From CBDATA01 sp965202845 (GTDB lineage: Bacteria; Acidobacteriota; Vicinamibacteria; Marinacidobacterales; Marinacidobacteraceae): a stretch of 64,000 bases of DNA. The stretch spans positions 868,001 through 932,000 of the forward strand of contig OZ241856.1 of NCBI GenBank assembly GCA_965202845.1. Reading direction: 5' to 3'. Position numbers and translations under genes: made by a program. The stretch's first letter is position 1; each line of letters begins with the position of its first letter. Under the pieces are notes generated by a model. That model was not told where the DNA came from, ran no database searches, and saw only the letters and a list, made by a program, of their open reading frames with translations. This document shows, piece after piece, positions 53,998 to 62,210 of the stretch.

Positions 53998-55317
53998 ATG
54001 CCGCGCGCCGCATTCACCTCCCTGGGCTGCCGGCTGAATCACACCGAAGCGGCGGGGTGGGCGGGGCAGTTCGCCGCCAAGGGCTATCGCATCGTCCCCT
54101 TCGGGGAGGACGCCGACCTGGTCGTCATCAACACCTGTTCGGTGACCCACCGCGCCGAGGCGCATTGCCGGAACACCGTCCGCCGCGCGCTCCGCCGGTC
54201 CCCCCAGGCCTTCGTGGTGGTGGCCGGTTGCTATGCGCAGTCGGGGCTGGACGCGCTGCGGGAGATCCCCGGAGTGGACATGATCGTGGGCACCGAGTTC
54301 AAGGATTCGTTCCCGGAGTACCTGGACCGTCCGCGCAAGCTCCCCGATCCGGTGGTGCTCCATTCGGCGCGGATTTCCCGCGAGGAGTTCGAGGTGCCTT
54401 CAACCGGGCGCCACGACTCCACCCGGGCCAACCTGAAGGTGCAGGACGGGTGCGACTTCTTCTGCTCCTTCTGCATCATCCCGTACACCCGCGGTCGGGA
54501 ACGCAGCCGCCGATTCGGGGATCTGGTGCGGGAGGCGATCGAGCTGGCGGACGCCGGACACCGCGAGCTCGTCCTCACCGGAGTGAACATCGGGCGCTAC
54601 CGAAGTGAAGACCGGACGCTCGCCGATGTGTCCCGTCGCCTGGAGGAGATTCCCGGTCTCGACCGGATCCGGATCACCTCCATCGAACCCACCACGGTGG
54701 AGGAGCGCCTGCTGGCGCAGATGGCGGAGGAGGGCAAGCTGTGCCGCTACCTGCACCTTCCGGCGCAGTCGGGTTCGGATCGGGTGCTCGCCGGGATGGG
54801 GCGGCGCTACACCGCCGCCGCGTATCGTGAGTTTGCGGAAGCGGCGTGCGCCAGGGTGGAGGGGATCGGCCTCGGCACCGATGTCATTGTGGGATTTCCG
54901 GGGGAGACCGAGGCGGATTTCGAGGAGACCTGCGCCTGGCTCGGCGGCATGCCTTTCGCCTACTACCATGTTTTCAGTTATTCGCGGCGCGCCGGAACCG
55001 GCGCGGCGAAGATGGACGGGTTGCCCGCGCCGGAGGCGATTGCGTCGCGGAGCCGGCGGCTGCGCGCGCTCTCGGATCAGCGTCGCGCCGCCTTCGCCCG
55101 CAGCCATGTCGGTCGGACGGTCGATGTGCTGTTCGAGAAGCAGGACGACGCCGGACGCTGGACCGGTCTCACCGATTCGTTTCTGCGGGTCGCGGTGGTC
55201 TCCGGGGCGCCGCTCCAGAACCGGCTGGAGGCGGTGCGCATCGTCGGAACCGCTACGGAGGAGGATGCGCCCGGTCTCGCGATCGGGAGTCTCCAGAACG
55301 GCGTTTCGGCTGCCTGA
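53998..55317 (+). CDS. mtaB: tRNA N6-threonylcarbamoyladenosine-37 methylthiotransferase MtaB
   Basis: 439 residues, a radical-SAM methylthiotransferase that converts t6A to ms2t6A at position 37 of ANN-decoding tRNAs. The N-terminal MTTase domain has Cys in TSLGCRLNHTEA, INTCSVTH and VAGCYAQSG, which bind the second iron-sulfur cluster. The radical-SAM CxxxCxxC is C152, C156 and C159 (CDFFCSFC). GVNIGRYR and LHLPAQSGSDRVLAGMGRRY are family blocks, and a TRAM-like C-terminus follows (VDVLFEKQDDAGRWTGLTDS). Start ATG 53998. Confidence 0.94.
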   Translation: MPRAAFTSLGCRLNHTEAAGWAGQFAAKGYRIVPFGEDADLVVINTCSVTHRAEAHCRNTVRRALRRSPQAFVVVAGCYAQSGLDALREIPGVDMIVGTEFKDSFPEYLDRPRKLPDPVVLHSARISREEFEVPSTGRHDSTRANLKVQDGCDFFCSFCIIPYTRGRERSRRFGDLVREAIELADAGHRELVLTGVNIGRYRSEDRTLADVSRRLEEIPGLDRIRITSIEPTTVEERLLAQMAEEGKLCRYLHLPAQSGSDRVLAGMGRRYTAAAYREFAEAACARVEGIGLGTDVIVGFPGETEADFEETCAWLGGMPFAYYHVFSYSRRAGTGAAKMDGLPAPEAIASRSRRLRALSDQRRAAFARSHVGRTVDVLFEKQDDAGRWTGLTDSFLRVAVVSGAPLQNRLEAVRIVGTATEEDAPGLAIGSLQNGVSAA

Positions 55318-55364
55318 AGACTTCGGGGACAGCCGCTTCCGCCGCGGGATGTTCCGCTTGCGGC

Positions 55365-55484
55365 CTATCCCTCGTCGGGAAATTGCTCCCGCAATGTTTG
55401 GAGCATCTCACGGGTCTGTTCAAGGACGCCTTCGATGATCTGCTTGACTTCGACAGTTTTGATCGATAAGTCCTTGACTGTCAA
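55365..55484 (-). CDS. Short reading frame or gene remnant beside the insertion sequence
   Basis: 39 residues from TTG 55484: MTVKDLSIKTVEVKQIIEGV followed by LEQTREMLQTLREQFPDEG. The amphipathic, well-ordered composition looks like the C-terminus of a real protein instead of a chance frame. The frame is also open further upstream, into the insertion-sequence end (QKCRLLTVKD), so the 5' part may have been lost when the element inserted. No family recognised. The rest of the 236-bp gap after mtaB shows nothing else. Confidence 0.4.
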   Translation of the reverse strand: MTVKDLSIKTVEVKQIIEGVLEQTREMLQTLREQFPDEG

Positions 55485-55506
55485 TAGCCGACATTTCTGG
55501 CTAGGC

Positions 55507-55535
55507 ACTACAAACGTAGCCCTCTGAAGGCTACG
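55507..55535 (-). terminator. Hairpin at the 3' end of the transposase gene
   Basis: Read on the minus strand, CGTAGCC and GGCTACG form a 7-bp stem around a 7-base loop, followed by TTTGTAG. It lies about 20 bp after the transposase stop, and probably ends its transcript or shields it. The T-run is short. Confidence 0.4.
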
Positions 55536-55553
55536 CCGGCGGAGGTTCGGCCC

Positions 55554-57212
55554 TCAGGCGAGCTGGTACGGCGTGGTCGGCAGGGGAAGTCTCATCGCGG
55601 CGTAGATAGCCTCGGCCTCCAGGGACGGCTTCGAGGGGATGGCGTATCGCTCTCCCGTTTTCTCGCAAAGCAACACCGTGCACTTGCGGTGCGCCAGCGC
55701 GTTGCGGATGACTTCGGGAGACATCCGTTCCTTCTGGAGCGCGACCCGATAGGCCAGATGGCGCACGCAGGCGAACGCCATGAAGGCGATCGCGATGTGG
55801 GCGCGGATCCGTTGTTCGGTCCAGTGCCAGATCGGCCGGACGCGCAGATCGTGCTTGGTGATGCGGAAGCTCTCCTCGACCCGCCAGAGTCCCCGGTAGT
55901 GCGACAGCACCTCGGCGGCCCGCGCGTCGCGCAGGTTGGTGATGACGCCGGCCAGTCCGTCCCAGCGCGCCGCCTCGTCGATCTTCTTCTGATCCAGGAC
56001 GAGTCGCGCATCCCCTTCAACGGCGATGAAGCGCTTGGCGCCATGCTGGGACAACAGCGCTTTGGGGTTGTCGCTTTGCGACAGCTTGTCGAACGCCCGC
56101 TGGATCGCCTTGCGGCGATCGTGGGCGTCCTTGTGCGCTCGCTTGGCGGACCACGTGACGATCAACTGTCGCCCCTGGTGCTCCCATTCGTTCACCCGGC
56201 GCTCCGAGGAGCCTTCCAACGGGCCGTAGGAGTCCAGGTTCCAGATCTTCTTGCGTAGCGCGCCGGGGAGCTGGCGCAGCCGGGCGCCCACCACATAGCC
56301 GCCGCCCATCGCGTCCAGAGCCTCCAGGTTGGCGGCGCTGAGCATCCCCCGATCCGCCACGCAGACCGCCTGCTGCGCCGGATGACGCCGCAGCAAGCCC
56401 TCGAACACCGGAACCAGGCTGTGCCCCTCGTAGGCGGCGCCGGGGAACACCTCGTAGCTCACCGGAAGCCCCTCGCGGGTGACCATCAGCGCCAGCAGCA
56501 CCTGCGAGTAGCGGTGCTTGCCGTCCTTGCTGTACCCCTTCTGGCGGAGTTCGTCCTCCTCCTCCGTCGCAAAGGCCAGCGTGGTGCAGTCGAAGAACAG
56601 CACCGAGACCGGATCGGGCAACACCGAGCGGGTGGCGTCGCCGACCCGGGCGCGAAGCCGTTCGATTGTCCTCGCGTCCAGCCGATCCATCATCCGGTAG
56701 ACCTTGTGAAGCGGAAGGCTCACCCCGAAGTCGTCTTCAAGATTCCGCACGCTGCCGCGCTTGCTGTCCGGGTTGGCGATCCGCGCCATCACCGTGTGGA
56801 AGAGCGCGTCGTGGTACGCCCGATAGCGGGAGCGCGGCAACAGCGCATGCAGCCCCAGATGCCGGTAGACCTCGCCGTAGACCTCATGGATCCCGGTCGT
56901 GATCGGTTGCGCTTCCTTCAGTTGCTTGAGATCGACCGGGAGGGACTCCTTGCCGTCCCCCTCGCGCCCAACGCGGATGACCTGCTCGGCGATCTTCTCG
57001 GAGGAGAAGAGGAGAGGCGGCTGGCGTTCGTCCTTGAGCTTGTCCTTGATGAACTCGCCGAGCCGCTTCAGGCGTTCGAGCTCCTTGTCGTCCTTTGCGA
57101 CGCCGACGTGGCGGACGATGCGCTGGCGGACCTTGGTTCCTTTGCGTACGCCTTCGACGAGTTGTACGGAGCGCCGGGGGCTGTTGGGAGTGGACTTGAC
57201 GCGAACGAACAT
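55554..57212 (-). CDS. IS1634 family transposase
   Basis: 552 residues, full length for the family. DDE catalytic residues are recognisable: Asp in VLFFDCTTLAF, Asp in VCVADRGMLSA and Glu in WRVEESFRITKHDLRVRP. The N-terminal block RQRIVRHVGVAKDDKELERL and the C-terminal IAFMAFACVRHLAYRVA are also typical. There is no frameshift or internal stop, so the element may be active. GC content is somewhat lower than in the surroundings. Confidence 0.94.
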   Translation of the reverse strand: MFVRVKSTPNSPRRSVQLVEGVRKGTKVRQRIVRHVGVAKDDKELERLKRLGEFIKDKLKDERQPPLLFSSEKIAEQVIRVGREGDGKESLPVDLKQLKEAQPITTGIHEVYGEVYRHLGLHALLPRSRYRAYHDALFHTVMARIANPDSKRGSVRNLEDDFGVSLPLHKVYRMMDRLDARTIERLRARVGDATRSVLPDPVSVLFFDCTTLAFATEEEDELRQKGYSKDGKHRYSQVLLALMVTREGLPVSYEVFPGAAYEGHSLVPVFEGLLRRHPAQQAVCVADRGMLSAANLEALDAMGGGYVVGARLRQLPGALRKKIWNLDSYGPLEGSSERRVNEWEHQGRQLIVTWSAKRAHKDAHDRRKAIQRAFDKLSQSDNPKALLSQHGAKRFIAVEGDARLVLDQKKIDEAARWDGLAGVITNLRDARAAEVLSHYRGLWRVEESFRITKHDLRVRPIWHWTEQRIRAHIAIAFMAFACVRHLAYRVALQKERMSPEVIRNALAHRKCTVLLCEKTGERYAIPSKPSLEAEAIYAAMRLPLPTTPYQLA

Positions 57213-57391
57213 GGGTGGAGTATAGCACAGAAGTCAAACCAGAAAAATCGCTAGGCACAACAGAGCGAGTAGCGAAAAGCTCCCTTGTTTCAGAACATGT
57301 TTGTTTTCAACAGCTTCCCGATCCGACGCTCCGACCGAAATCGGGCTCAAACTGTCAAAGTCGGGAGGGAGGGCCGGGGCAGGGGGAGGGA

Positions 57392-57571
57392 TCCATCGCC
57401 GCCTTCGTGCGCGAGGACGCCATCCAGGCGGTGGATTCCGCCCGCCCGCTGGACGAGCTGGCCCAGGTCTTCGCCGCCGGGCGGATCGGGGTGGTGACCG
57501 ACGGCGAACGCACCCTGGGGCTGCTGACCCCGATCGACCTGCTGGACTACCTCTCGCGGGACGCCGCCTGA
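57392..57571 (+). pseudogene. C-terminal remnant of a CBS-domain protein
   Basis: About 59 residues ending in AGRIGVVTDGERTLGLLTPI, then DLLDYLSRDAA, the last half of a CBS-domain pair as at the end of cystathionine beta-synthase-like proteins. No start or N-terminal part is present; upstream lies the insertion-sequence end and low-complexity G-rich sequence. It is probably what was left of a gene after insertion and deletion. The rest of the gap (57213-57391 and 57572-57604) shows no other feature. Confidence 0.65.
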
Positions 57572-57604
57572 GACGGAGCAACGAGATCGAGACCGGGAAC
57601 GGAT

Positions 57605-60421
57605 TCATGGGGTCTTGGCGGGGGCGGGAGCAGAAACCGGTTGGTTTCGGCGGCGGCGGCGTTTCTTCTTCCTTCCGGCGGCGGCGAGCGGCGTCCGCAT
57701 CCGCTCATAGAGCAGAAACAGGTATTCGATTCGCTCGCGCTCGGACGCGAACTTCTTGCGAGGGCGGTACAGCCGGTCCACCGCACGGTCGAGCTTCCGG
57801 TGGGCGCGGCGGAGGTTTGCGGGCATGGAGTCCGGGTCGTAGAGGTCGGCCAGGCTTGCCTCGGGGTGGGCGTCGCGGGCGTCGAGAATCGCCTGGGCCA
57901 GGGATTTGAGCGGCGTGTAGTCGACGTCCCCGGGCGGGGGCGGGAAGGTGTTGTAGACGAGGCCGCCGGAGTAGCTGTAGCCGCTTCCGAGACGACCGCC
58001 GATGTGGCGCAGCCAGGTCATGTGCATGGCCGAGGTCAACAACGCGAAATGCCACAATTCGGCGCCCTGAACCACGAGTAGTTTGTTGCTGGGGATGGCG
58101 GGCGGGATCATCCAGCCGATGGGAACATAGGGTCGACTCTGGGAGCTGACTTCGGGAATCACGAGAAACGGAGCCTGCGGAACCACGGAGACGTGCCAGG
58201 AAGTGGGTTGGTCCGCTAGCGAGCGGCCCAATTTCCCGGCCTCGTTCGTTCTGTATCGCCGCACCGACCGAATCCGCTCCATGACGTGCGGCAGCGAGCG
58301 CAGTTGGGACGGTGAAGCTCCTGAAACGTCAAGAATCCAGCGCTTCTGGTTGTTGATGTATTCGTGCCCACCAATGTACGGCTTCATCAACATGCCCGCA
58401 CCGGGCTCCGAGACGAGGAAGTCCTGCCGTTCGCGCTGTTTGAAGATGTATCGCCCACCGTCAACCGGCTTGGTTCCCACCCCGATCGTCGGGAATTCGG
58501 CGATGGGCAGCCGACGGCGGTACACGACGAGGTGGGGGTTCTGCAATCCGCTCACGTCGAAGAGGTAGGGACTGATGGCTGCAACCCGCATCAGGTGGGC
58601 TTCGTCCGAGGGACGCTCGTAGGTGAACAGTTGTCGTTCCCCGGGTGCGGATTGCCGGTCGAACAGGCCGAGAATCACGACATGAACGTGGGCGGCGCCC
58701 CGGGCGTCGGATTCCCAGGCGAACGGCTGGTGCGCGAAGGCGATTTCCAAGCCGTACAGATCGAAGAGGGCGGGCCAGACCTGCGCCACCTGTTCGCCCT
58801 GGGTGATGGAATTCGTGGCGACGAATGCGATGCGGGCGCGTTTGCCGTGAAGATACGCCCCGGCTTTCAGAAACCAGGCGGCGACATAATCGAGGCGGGA
58901 CCCCGACGCTCCGAGTTGCTTCAGGAGGTTGTGCGCCTGTTTCTGCTTCTCTTCGATTCGCATCACGAATCCGCTGAACGGCGGGTTCCCGAACACGAAC
59001 GAGCACTTCTCCGGCGGCAGCAGGTCCGACCAGTCCATCTCCAGCGCGTCGGCGTGAAGGATGCGCGGCGCCTTCTCCAGCGGGATGCGGATGAATACCT
59101 GGCCGAACTCCCGGCTCAGCCGGCTGTTCATGATGTGATCCATCATCCACAGCGCGGTCTCGGCGATGCGGGCCGGGAACTCGCCGATCTCGATCCCGTG
59201 GAACTGATCCACATCGACCACCGAAGTCCACGCGACATCGAGTGCTTTCGCTTTCCGCATCTCGCGGATCACCTCGATTTCGAGCATCCGCAATTCCCGG
59301 TAGGCGATGACGAGAAAGTTGCCGCACCCGCAGGCCGGGTCGAAGAAGGTGAGCGCGCCGAGTTTTTTCTGAAACTCCCGAAGCGCGGCGAGACGGGGAC
59401 GCCCCCGCCGCCGCTTCACCGCCCCGAACTCCGCACGCAGATCGTCCATGAACAGTGGTTCGATCACCTTGAGGATGTTCTTCTCGGTGGTGTAGTGGGC
59501 GCCCTGTTCGCGACGCTCCTTCGGCTCCATCACCGACTGGAAGAGCGCGCCGAAGATCGCCGGCGAGATGTGCGACCAGTCGAACCGGCAGGCGTCCAGC
59601 AGCGCCTCGCGCATCGCAGCGTCAAACGAGAAGGTCCGAAGGCGTTCCTTGAAGAGGTCGCCGTTGACGAAGGGAAAATCCCTCAGATCCTTGTCGAGCG
59701 TCGCCGGGCGGTTGTCTTCCCGGGTGTTCAGCACTTCGAAGAGTTGCGCGATCCACGGTCCGAGATCGGCGCCGTCCTCGCTGGTGCGGGTTTCGACAAA
59801 GTCGAGAAAGATGTCGCGGGAGAACACCCCGGTGTCGTCGGCGAACAGGCAGAAGACGATCCGCACCAGAAAGCGCTCCAGGTCGGGGCCGCCGTGCCCG
59901 GCGGCGGCGAGCGCGTCGTGCAGCCGTCCCACCAGCTCGGCGGCCTCGATGTTGGCCGGGTCCTGGTCGCGGAAGGTCCGTCGCTCCACGCCCAGGATGA
60001 AGCCGAACGACTCGACGTGGGCGGGCAGGTCAGCGAGCGGGAAGGCAACGGTGGTTCGCTCGTCCAGATCGTGAAGCTCGAAGGTCCGGAAGTCGCTGAC
60101 CAGGATGTAGCGCGGGCGGTCGCGCTCGTCCAGCGCGTCGAAATACTCCCCGGCCTGCTCCCGGGCCGCCTTCAGGTCACGGCCGGCGCTCTTCTGTTCG
60201 ACGATCAGCTTGCCCGGCCAGAACAGATCGATGAAACCCGAGCTGTTGTCCAGCTTGGCGACATGCTCCTCATAGCGCGCGACGCTTCGTCTGCGCACGC
60301 CGAACACGTGGAAGAAGGCGTTGTAGAAGCTCTGTGTCTCGCTCCGCTCGCGGGTCGCGTCCTTCCATTCTTCGGCGAAGGCGGCGGCGCGGGCGCGCGC
60401 CTCGTTCCAGGAAAGTCGCAT
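57605..60421 (-). CDS. MmeI-like (type IIL) restriction-modification enzyme
   Basis: 938 residues, close to the length of MmeI. It is one chain with both activities. The nuclease motif is D65, E75 and K77 in SGFIDLFWPGKLIVEQKSAG, as in MmeI-type enzymes. A helical spacer leads to the N6-adenine methyltransferase with motif I DPACGCGNF (D360) and motif IV NPPF at residues 479-482. The target recognition region is around residues 600-800. Such enzymes methylate one strand of a short non-palindromic site and cut about 20 bases away; changes in the recognition region switch specificity. The start ATG shares a base with the stop of the Fic remnant (TGATG). The C-terminus is Lys/Arg-rich. Confidence 0.9.
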   Translation of the reverse strand: MRLSWNEARARAAAFAEEWKDATRERSETQSFYNAFFHVFGVRRRSVARYEEHVAKLDNSSGFIDLFWPGKLIVEQKSAGRDLKAAREQAGEYFDALDERDRPRYILVSDFRTFELHDLDERTTVAFPLADLPAHVESFGFILGVERRTFRDQDPANIEAAELVGRLHDALAAAGHGGPDLERFLVRIVFCLFADDTGVFSRDIFLDFVETRTSEDGADLGPWIAQLFEVLNTREDNRPATLDKDLRDFPFVNGDLFKERLRTFSFDAAMREALLDACRFDWSHISPAIFGALFQSVMEPKERREQGAHYTTEKNILKVIEPLFMDDLRAEFGAVKRRRGRPRLAALREFQKKLGALTFFDPACGCGNFLVIAYRELRMLEIEVIREMRKAKALDVAWTSVVDVDQFHGIEIGEFPARIAETALWMMDHIMNSRLSREFGQVFIRIPLEKAPRILHADALEMDWSDLLPPEKCSFVFGNPPFSGFVMRIEEKQKQAHNLLKQLGASGSRLDYVAAWFLKAGAYLHGKRARIAFVATNSITQGEQVAQVWPALFDLYGLEIAFAHQPFAWESDARGAAHVHVVILGLFDRQSAPGERQLFTYERPSDEAHLMRVAAISPYLFDVSGLQNPHLVVYRRRLPIAEFPTIGVGTKPVDGGRYIFKQRERQDFLVSEPGAGMLMKPYIGGHEYINNQKRWILDVSGASPSQLRSLPHVMERIRSVRRYRTNEAGKLGRSLADQPTSWHVSVVPQAPFLVIPEVSSQSRPYVPIGWMIPPAIPSNKLLVVQGAELWHFALLTSAMHMTWLRHIGGRLGSGYSYSGGLVYNTFPPPPGDVDYTPLKSLAQAILDARDAHPEASLADLYDPDSMPANLRRAHRKLDRAVDRLYRPRKKFASERERIEYLFLLYERMRTPLAAAGRKKKRRRRRNQPVSAPAPAKTP

Positions 60422-60507
60422 CAGTCCTGGAACACGCTGGCGCGTTCCAGCGCTTCCAGATGGTCATCGCGGCTTTCCAGGCGGATGATCGTCCACGGGT
60501 AGCCGCC
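60381..60507. repeat. Direct-repeat copy 1, left flank of the toxin-antitoxin cassette
   Basis: Bases 60381-60424 equal 62016-62059 (44 bp: first codons of the MmeI-like gene). Bases 60425-60507 match 62128-62210 (83 bp, one mismatch: end of the Fic gene). In this copy the two blocks are joined directly. Confidence 0.88.
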
Positions 60508-60558
60508 TCTGTTCATGAGGCGTTCAGGATGAGCCAAGGGGAACGGCCGGTTTCTCAT
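60421..60558 (-). pseudogene. C-terminal remnant of a Fic protein in front of the MmeI-like gene
   Basis: 45 codons from ATG 60558: MRNRPFPLAHPERLMNRGGY, then PWTIIRLESRDDHLEALERA and SVFQD, ending in a stop that overlaps the methylase start. It matches the C-terminal part of the intact Fic gene at 62067-63596 (GGYPWTIIRLESRDDYLEAL), but the Fic core is deleted and the last 20 codons are missing. The remaining upstream part of this gap (60559-60621) shows nothing. Confidence 0.7.
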
Positions 60559-60621
60559 TGGGAGCGGCCGTGCGAAGGGCATTCGCGTGAGGACGGGTTG
60601 GTCGCGACTCGGAATCTGGCG

Positions 60622-61458
60622 CTACCGCGCTCCGTCACGCGACTCAGGTACGCGCTGAAACTCATATACGTGTACTCCCCCTTCGGTTTCCGCCCGCATC
60701 AAGATCCAGAGCTGCTTGTTGCTGTTCCTGGGCTGAATCTGATGATGATTCAGCAAAGCGCGGATTCTATCCGTCCATGTTGGCGCATCGTTGAGGAAAG
60801 TGACCGCATTCGAATTTCCCTCCGAAAATGGGTTTTGAGCATGAAGCATGGATCCGCATGCGTCGTACAATTCAACGTAGTCCTTTTTCGTCAGGAATCG
60901 GGCATCTATCTTTCTGGTTTCAGTGATTTTTCCCGTATGTGGATCCAGAATTTGCTTCGTTGGCGCCGGATAGAACTCGGGATTCGCCTTCTCCAGAATG
61001 TCGAGGATTCGTTTCCCGTTCCAGTCACGCCGGAAATTCCTTCGGTACTTTTTGTACTCCGCCTGGTTGGCAACCATTGACGCCAGCGCGATGAGTTCCA
61101 AAATCTTTCTGAGCTGCAGGGCTACGCACTCTGCCGTCGTTTGCAGATACCGAGCCGTCATTTCGCCCTTCAGGAAACCGTCAACTACGGATACTCTCTT
61201 TTTGATTTCTTCCATGCAGTTCGCGTACATCATGGGCAAATTGGTCAGATCCCGTTTTTTTTCCGTGTTGGACAAAAAATGTTTTTCTTTCAAGTTGTTC
61301 CGTCCTTCCGTCCTTCCGTCCTTGCGATCTCTGAAGGAATCCGCATCCCTCGCCATAAGATCTTTGAACATCGCATCAACGTCGTAGTTGAACCGGGCGG
61401 CGTATGCTTGGCGAATGGCTCGGACTTCGGCGATGATGGGATCCGTATGGTCTGGCAT
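60622..61458 (-). CDS. Antitoxin-like N-terminus fused to a helical C-terminal domain
   Basis: 278 residues. The first 42 residues (HTDPIIAEVRAIRQAYAARF, NYDVDAMFKDLMARDADS) match the small antitoxin-like proteins usually encoded after this type of PIN gene, which normally end soon afterwards. Here a spacer with an 8-bp DNA repeat (KDGRTEGRN) leads to a charged, helix-rich domain of about 220 residues (CVALQLRKILELIALASMVA, RNFRRDWNGKRILDILEKAN, YDACGSMLHAQNPFSEGNS), which I do not recognise; a HEPN-like fold is possible. GC content is clearly lower than in neighbouring genes. ATG 61458 follows the PIN stop by 2 bases; TTG 61464 is an alternative start. Confidence 0.75.
   Translation of the reverse strand: MPDHTDPIIAEVRAIRQAYAARFNYDVDAMFKDLMARDADSFRDRKDGRTEGRNNLKEKHFLSNTEKKRDLTNLPMMYANCMEEIKKRVSVVDGFLKGEMTARYLQTTAECVALQLRKILELIALASMVANQAEYKKYRRNFRRDWNGKRILDILEKANPEFYPAPTKQILDPHTGKITETRKIDARFLTKKDYVELYDACGSMLHAQNPFSEGNSNAVTFLNDAPTWTDRIRALLNHHQIQPRNSNKQLWILMRAETEGGVHVYEFQRVPESRDGAR
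61298..61323. repeat. Tandem 8-bp repeat inside the antitoxin-fusion gene
   Basis: TTCCGTCC three times plus two more bases on the plus strand. On the coding strand it encodes the RKDGRTEGRN joint between the two domains. Each gain or loss of a unit shifts the reading frame. An A8 run on the coding strand (61255-61262) lies close by. Confidence 0.8.
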
Positions 61459-61460
61459 GG

Positions 61461-61979
61461 TCAATAATCCTCCATGAGTTCATAGGGGGTGCATATGACG
61501 GGTGGATCGTAGCCAGCCTTTTGGCAAGCATGCTCAATCCGAACCCGTACCGTGGCGTTCGCGATGTGACGAAAATTCCATGTCAACAAATAGTTGACCT
61601 GGTTCGCAGCGGCCGAGGCGACGTGCGTCGCATCCGCAGCTGCTTCGCGGGGAAACGCTCCGAGTTCCAGAAGCCTGCGAGTCAAGGACGCAGCGTCCTC
61701 GTCACGCTGGAGGCGTTCCACGACTCCCAGCGCCTTCAGGCGGTCTCGGGCAGCATCCGGGTCCCCTGCTGCGGCTTCCGAGAACACCAGCCTCCCCGCA
61801 ACGAGGACAAACCGCGATGTGGCGTCGCGCCACCATCCCCGCGTAGCGGCCTGATGCGCAGCGACGACAAGATTCTGCGAAAGCCTTGCTGTCAGGTAGC
61901 TGACGATCGAAGTTTCGACGTACACGCTGGGCTTGGGCGCGCCCGGCTGCCCGCCAGGATTATCGGCCGAAACTGTCAA
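61461..61979 (-). CDS. PIN-domain toxin-like RNase
   Basis: 172 residues. A PIN-type protein of the group that begins VYVETSIVSYLTARLSQNLV and ends with YLLTWNFRHIANATVRVRIE and YDPPVICTPYELMEDY. Acidic residues expected in the metal site are E (VYVETS), E (FSEAAAGDP), D (AADATHVASAA) and possibly N/D in TWNFRHI. PIN toxins cleave RNA and are held in check by a cognate antitoxin, here the downstream overlapping gene. The listed start is TTG 61979; a GTG at 61925, which begins MYVETS, fits the family N-terminus equally well. Confidence 0.82.
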   Translation of the reverse strand: MTVSADNPGGQPGAPKPSVYVETSIVSYLTARLSQNLVVAAHQAATRGWWRDATSRFVLVAGRLVFSEAAAGDPDAARDRLKALGVVERLQRDEDAASLTRRLLELGAFPREAAADATHVASAAANQVNYLLTWNFRHIANATVRVRIEHACQKAGYDPPVICTPYELMEDY

Positions 61980-62015
61980 CTGAAGCCCGCTCCATCGCGG
62001 TTGCAGTGTAGCGCA

Positions 62016-62210
62016 GCGGCGGCGCGGGCGCGCGCCTCGTTCCAGGAAAGTCGCATCAGCCCGAATTCATGTTGTTTTCATGGTCGCCCGGACCCGATCC
62101 GCGACGAACCGGGCGAACGGTTCGATGTCCTGGAACACGCTGGCGCGTTCCAGCGCTTCCAGATAGTCATCGCGGCTTTCCAGGCGGATGATCGTCCACG
62201 GGTAGCCGCC
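62016..62210. repeat. Direct-repeat copy 2, right flank of the toxin-antitoxin cassette
   Basis: Counterpart of 60381-60507. Here the 44-bp and 83-bp blocks are separated by 68 bp that hold the true end of the Fic gene. The order shows that the Fic gene originally lay directly before the MmeI-like gene. Confidence 0.88.

Larger units (their letters stand above)
55488..57255 (-). mobile_element. IS1634-family insertion sequence
   Basis: About 1.77 kb around one transposase gene. Imperfect terminal inverted repeats are visible: at the left ATTTCTGGCTAGGCAC, and at the right, read in reverse complement, TTTTCTGGTTTGACTT (shared core TTTCTGG). The sequence GCTAGGCAC also occurs as a direct repeat near both ends (55500 and 57250). 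Exact ends and a target duplication cannot be fixed by eye; elements of this family can make target duplications of very variable length. Gene remnants lie on both sides. Confidence 0.75.

Noticed and set aside
55480..57260. Exact target-site duplication of the insertion sequence
   Set aside because: GCTAGGCAC occurs near both ends, but its position relative to the imperfect inverted repeats is inconsistent, so I do not claim it as the target duplication.
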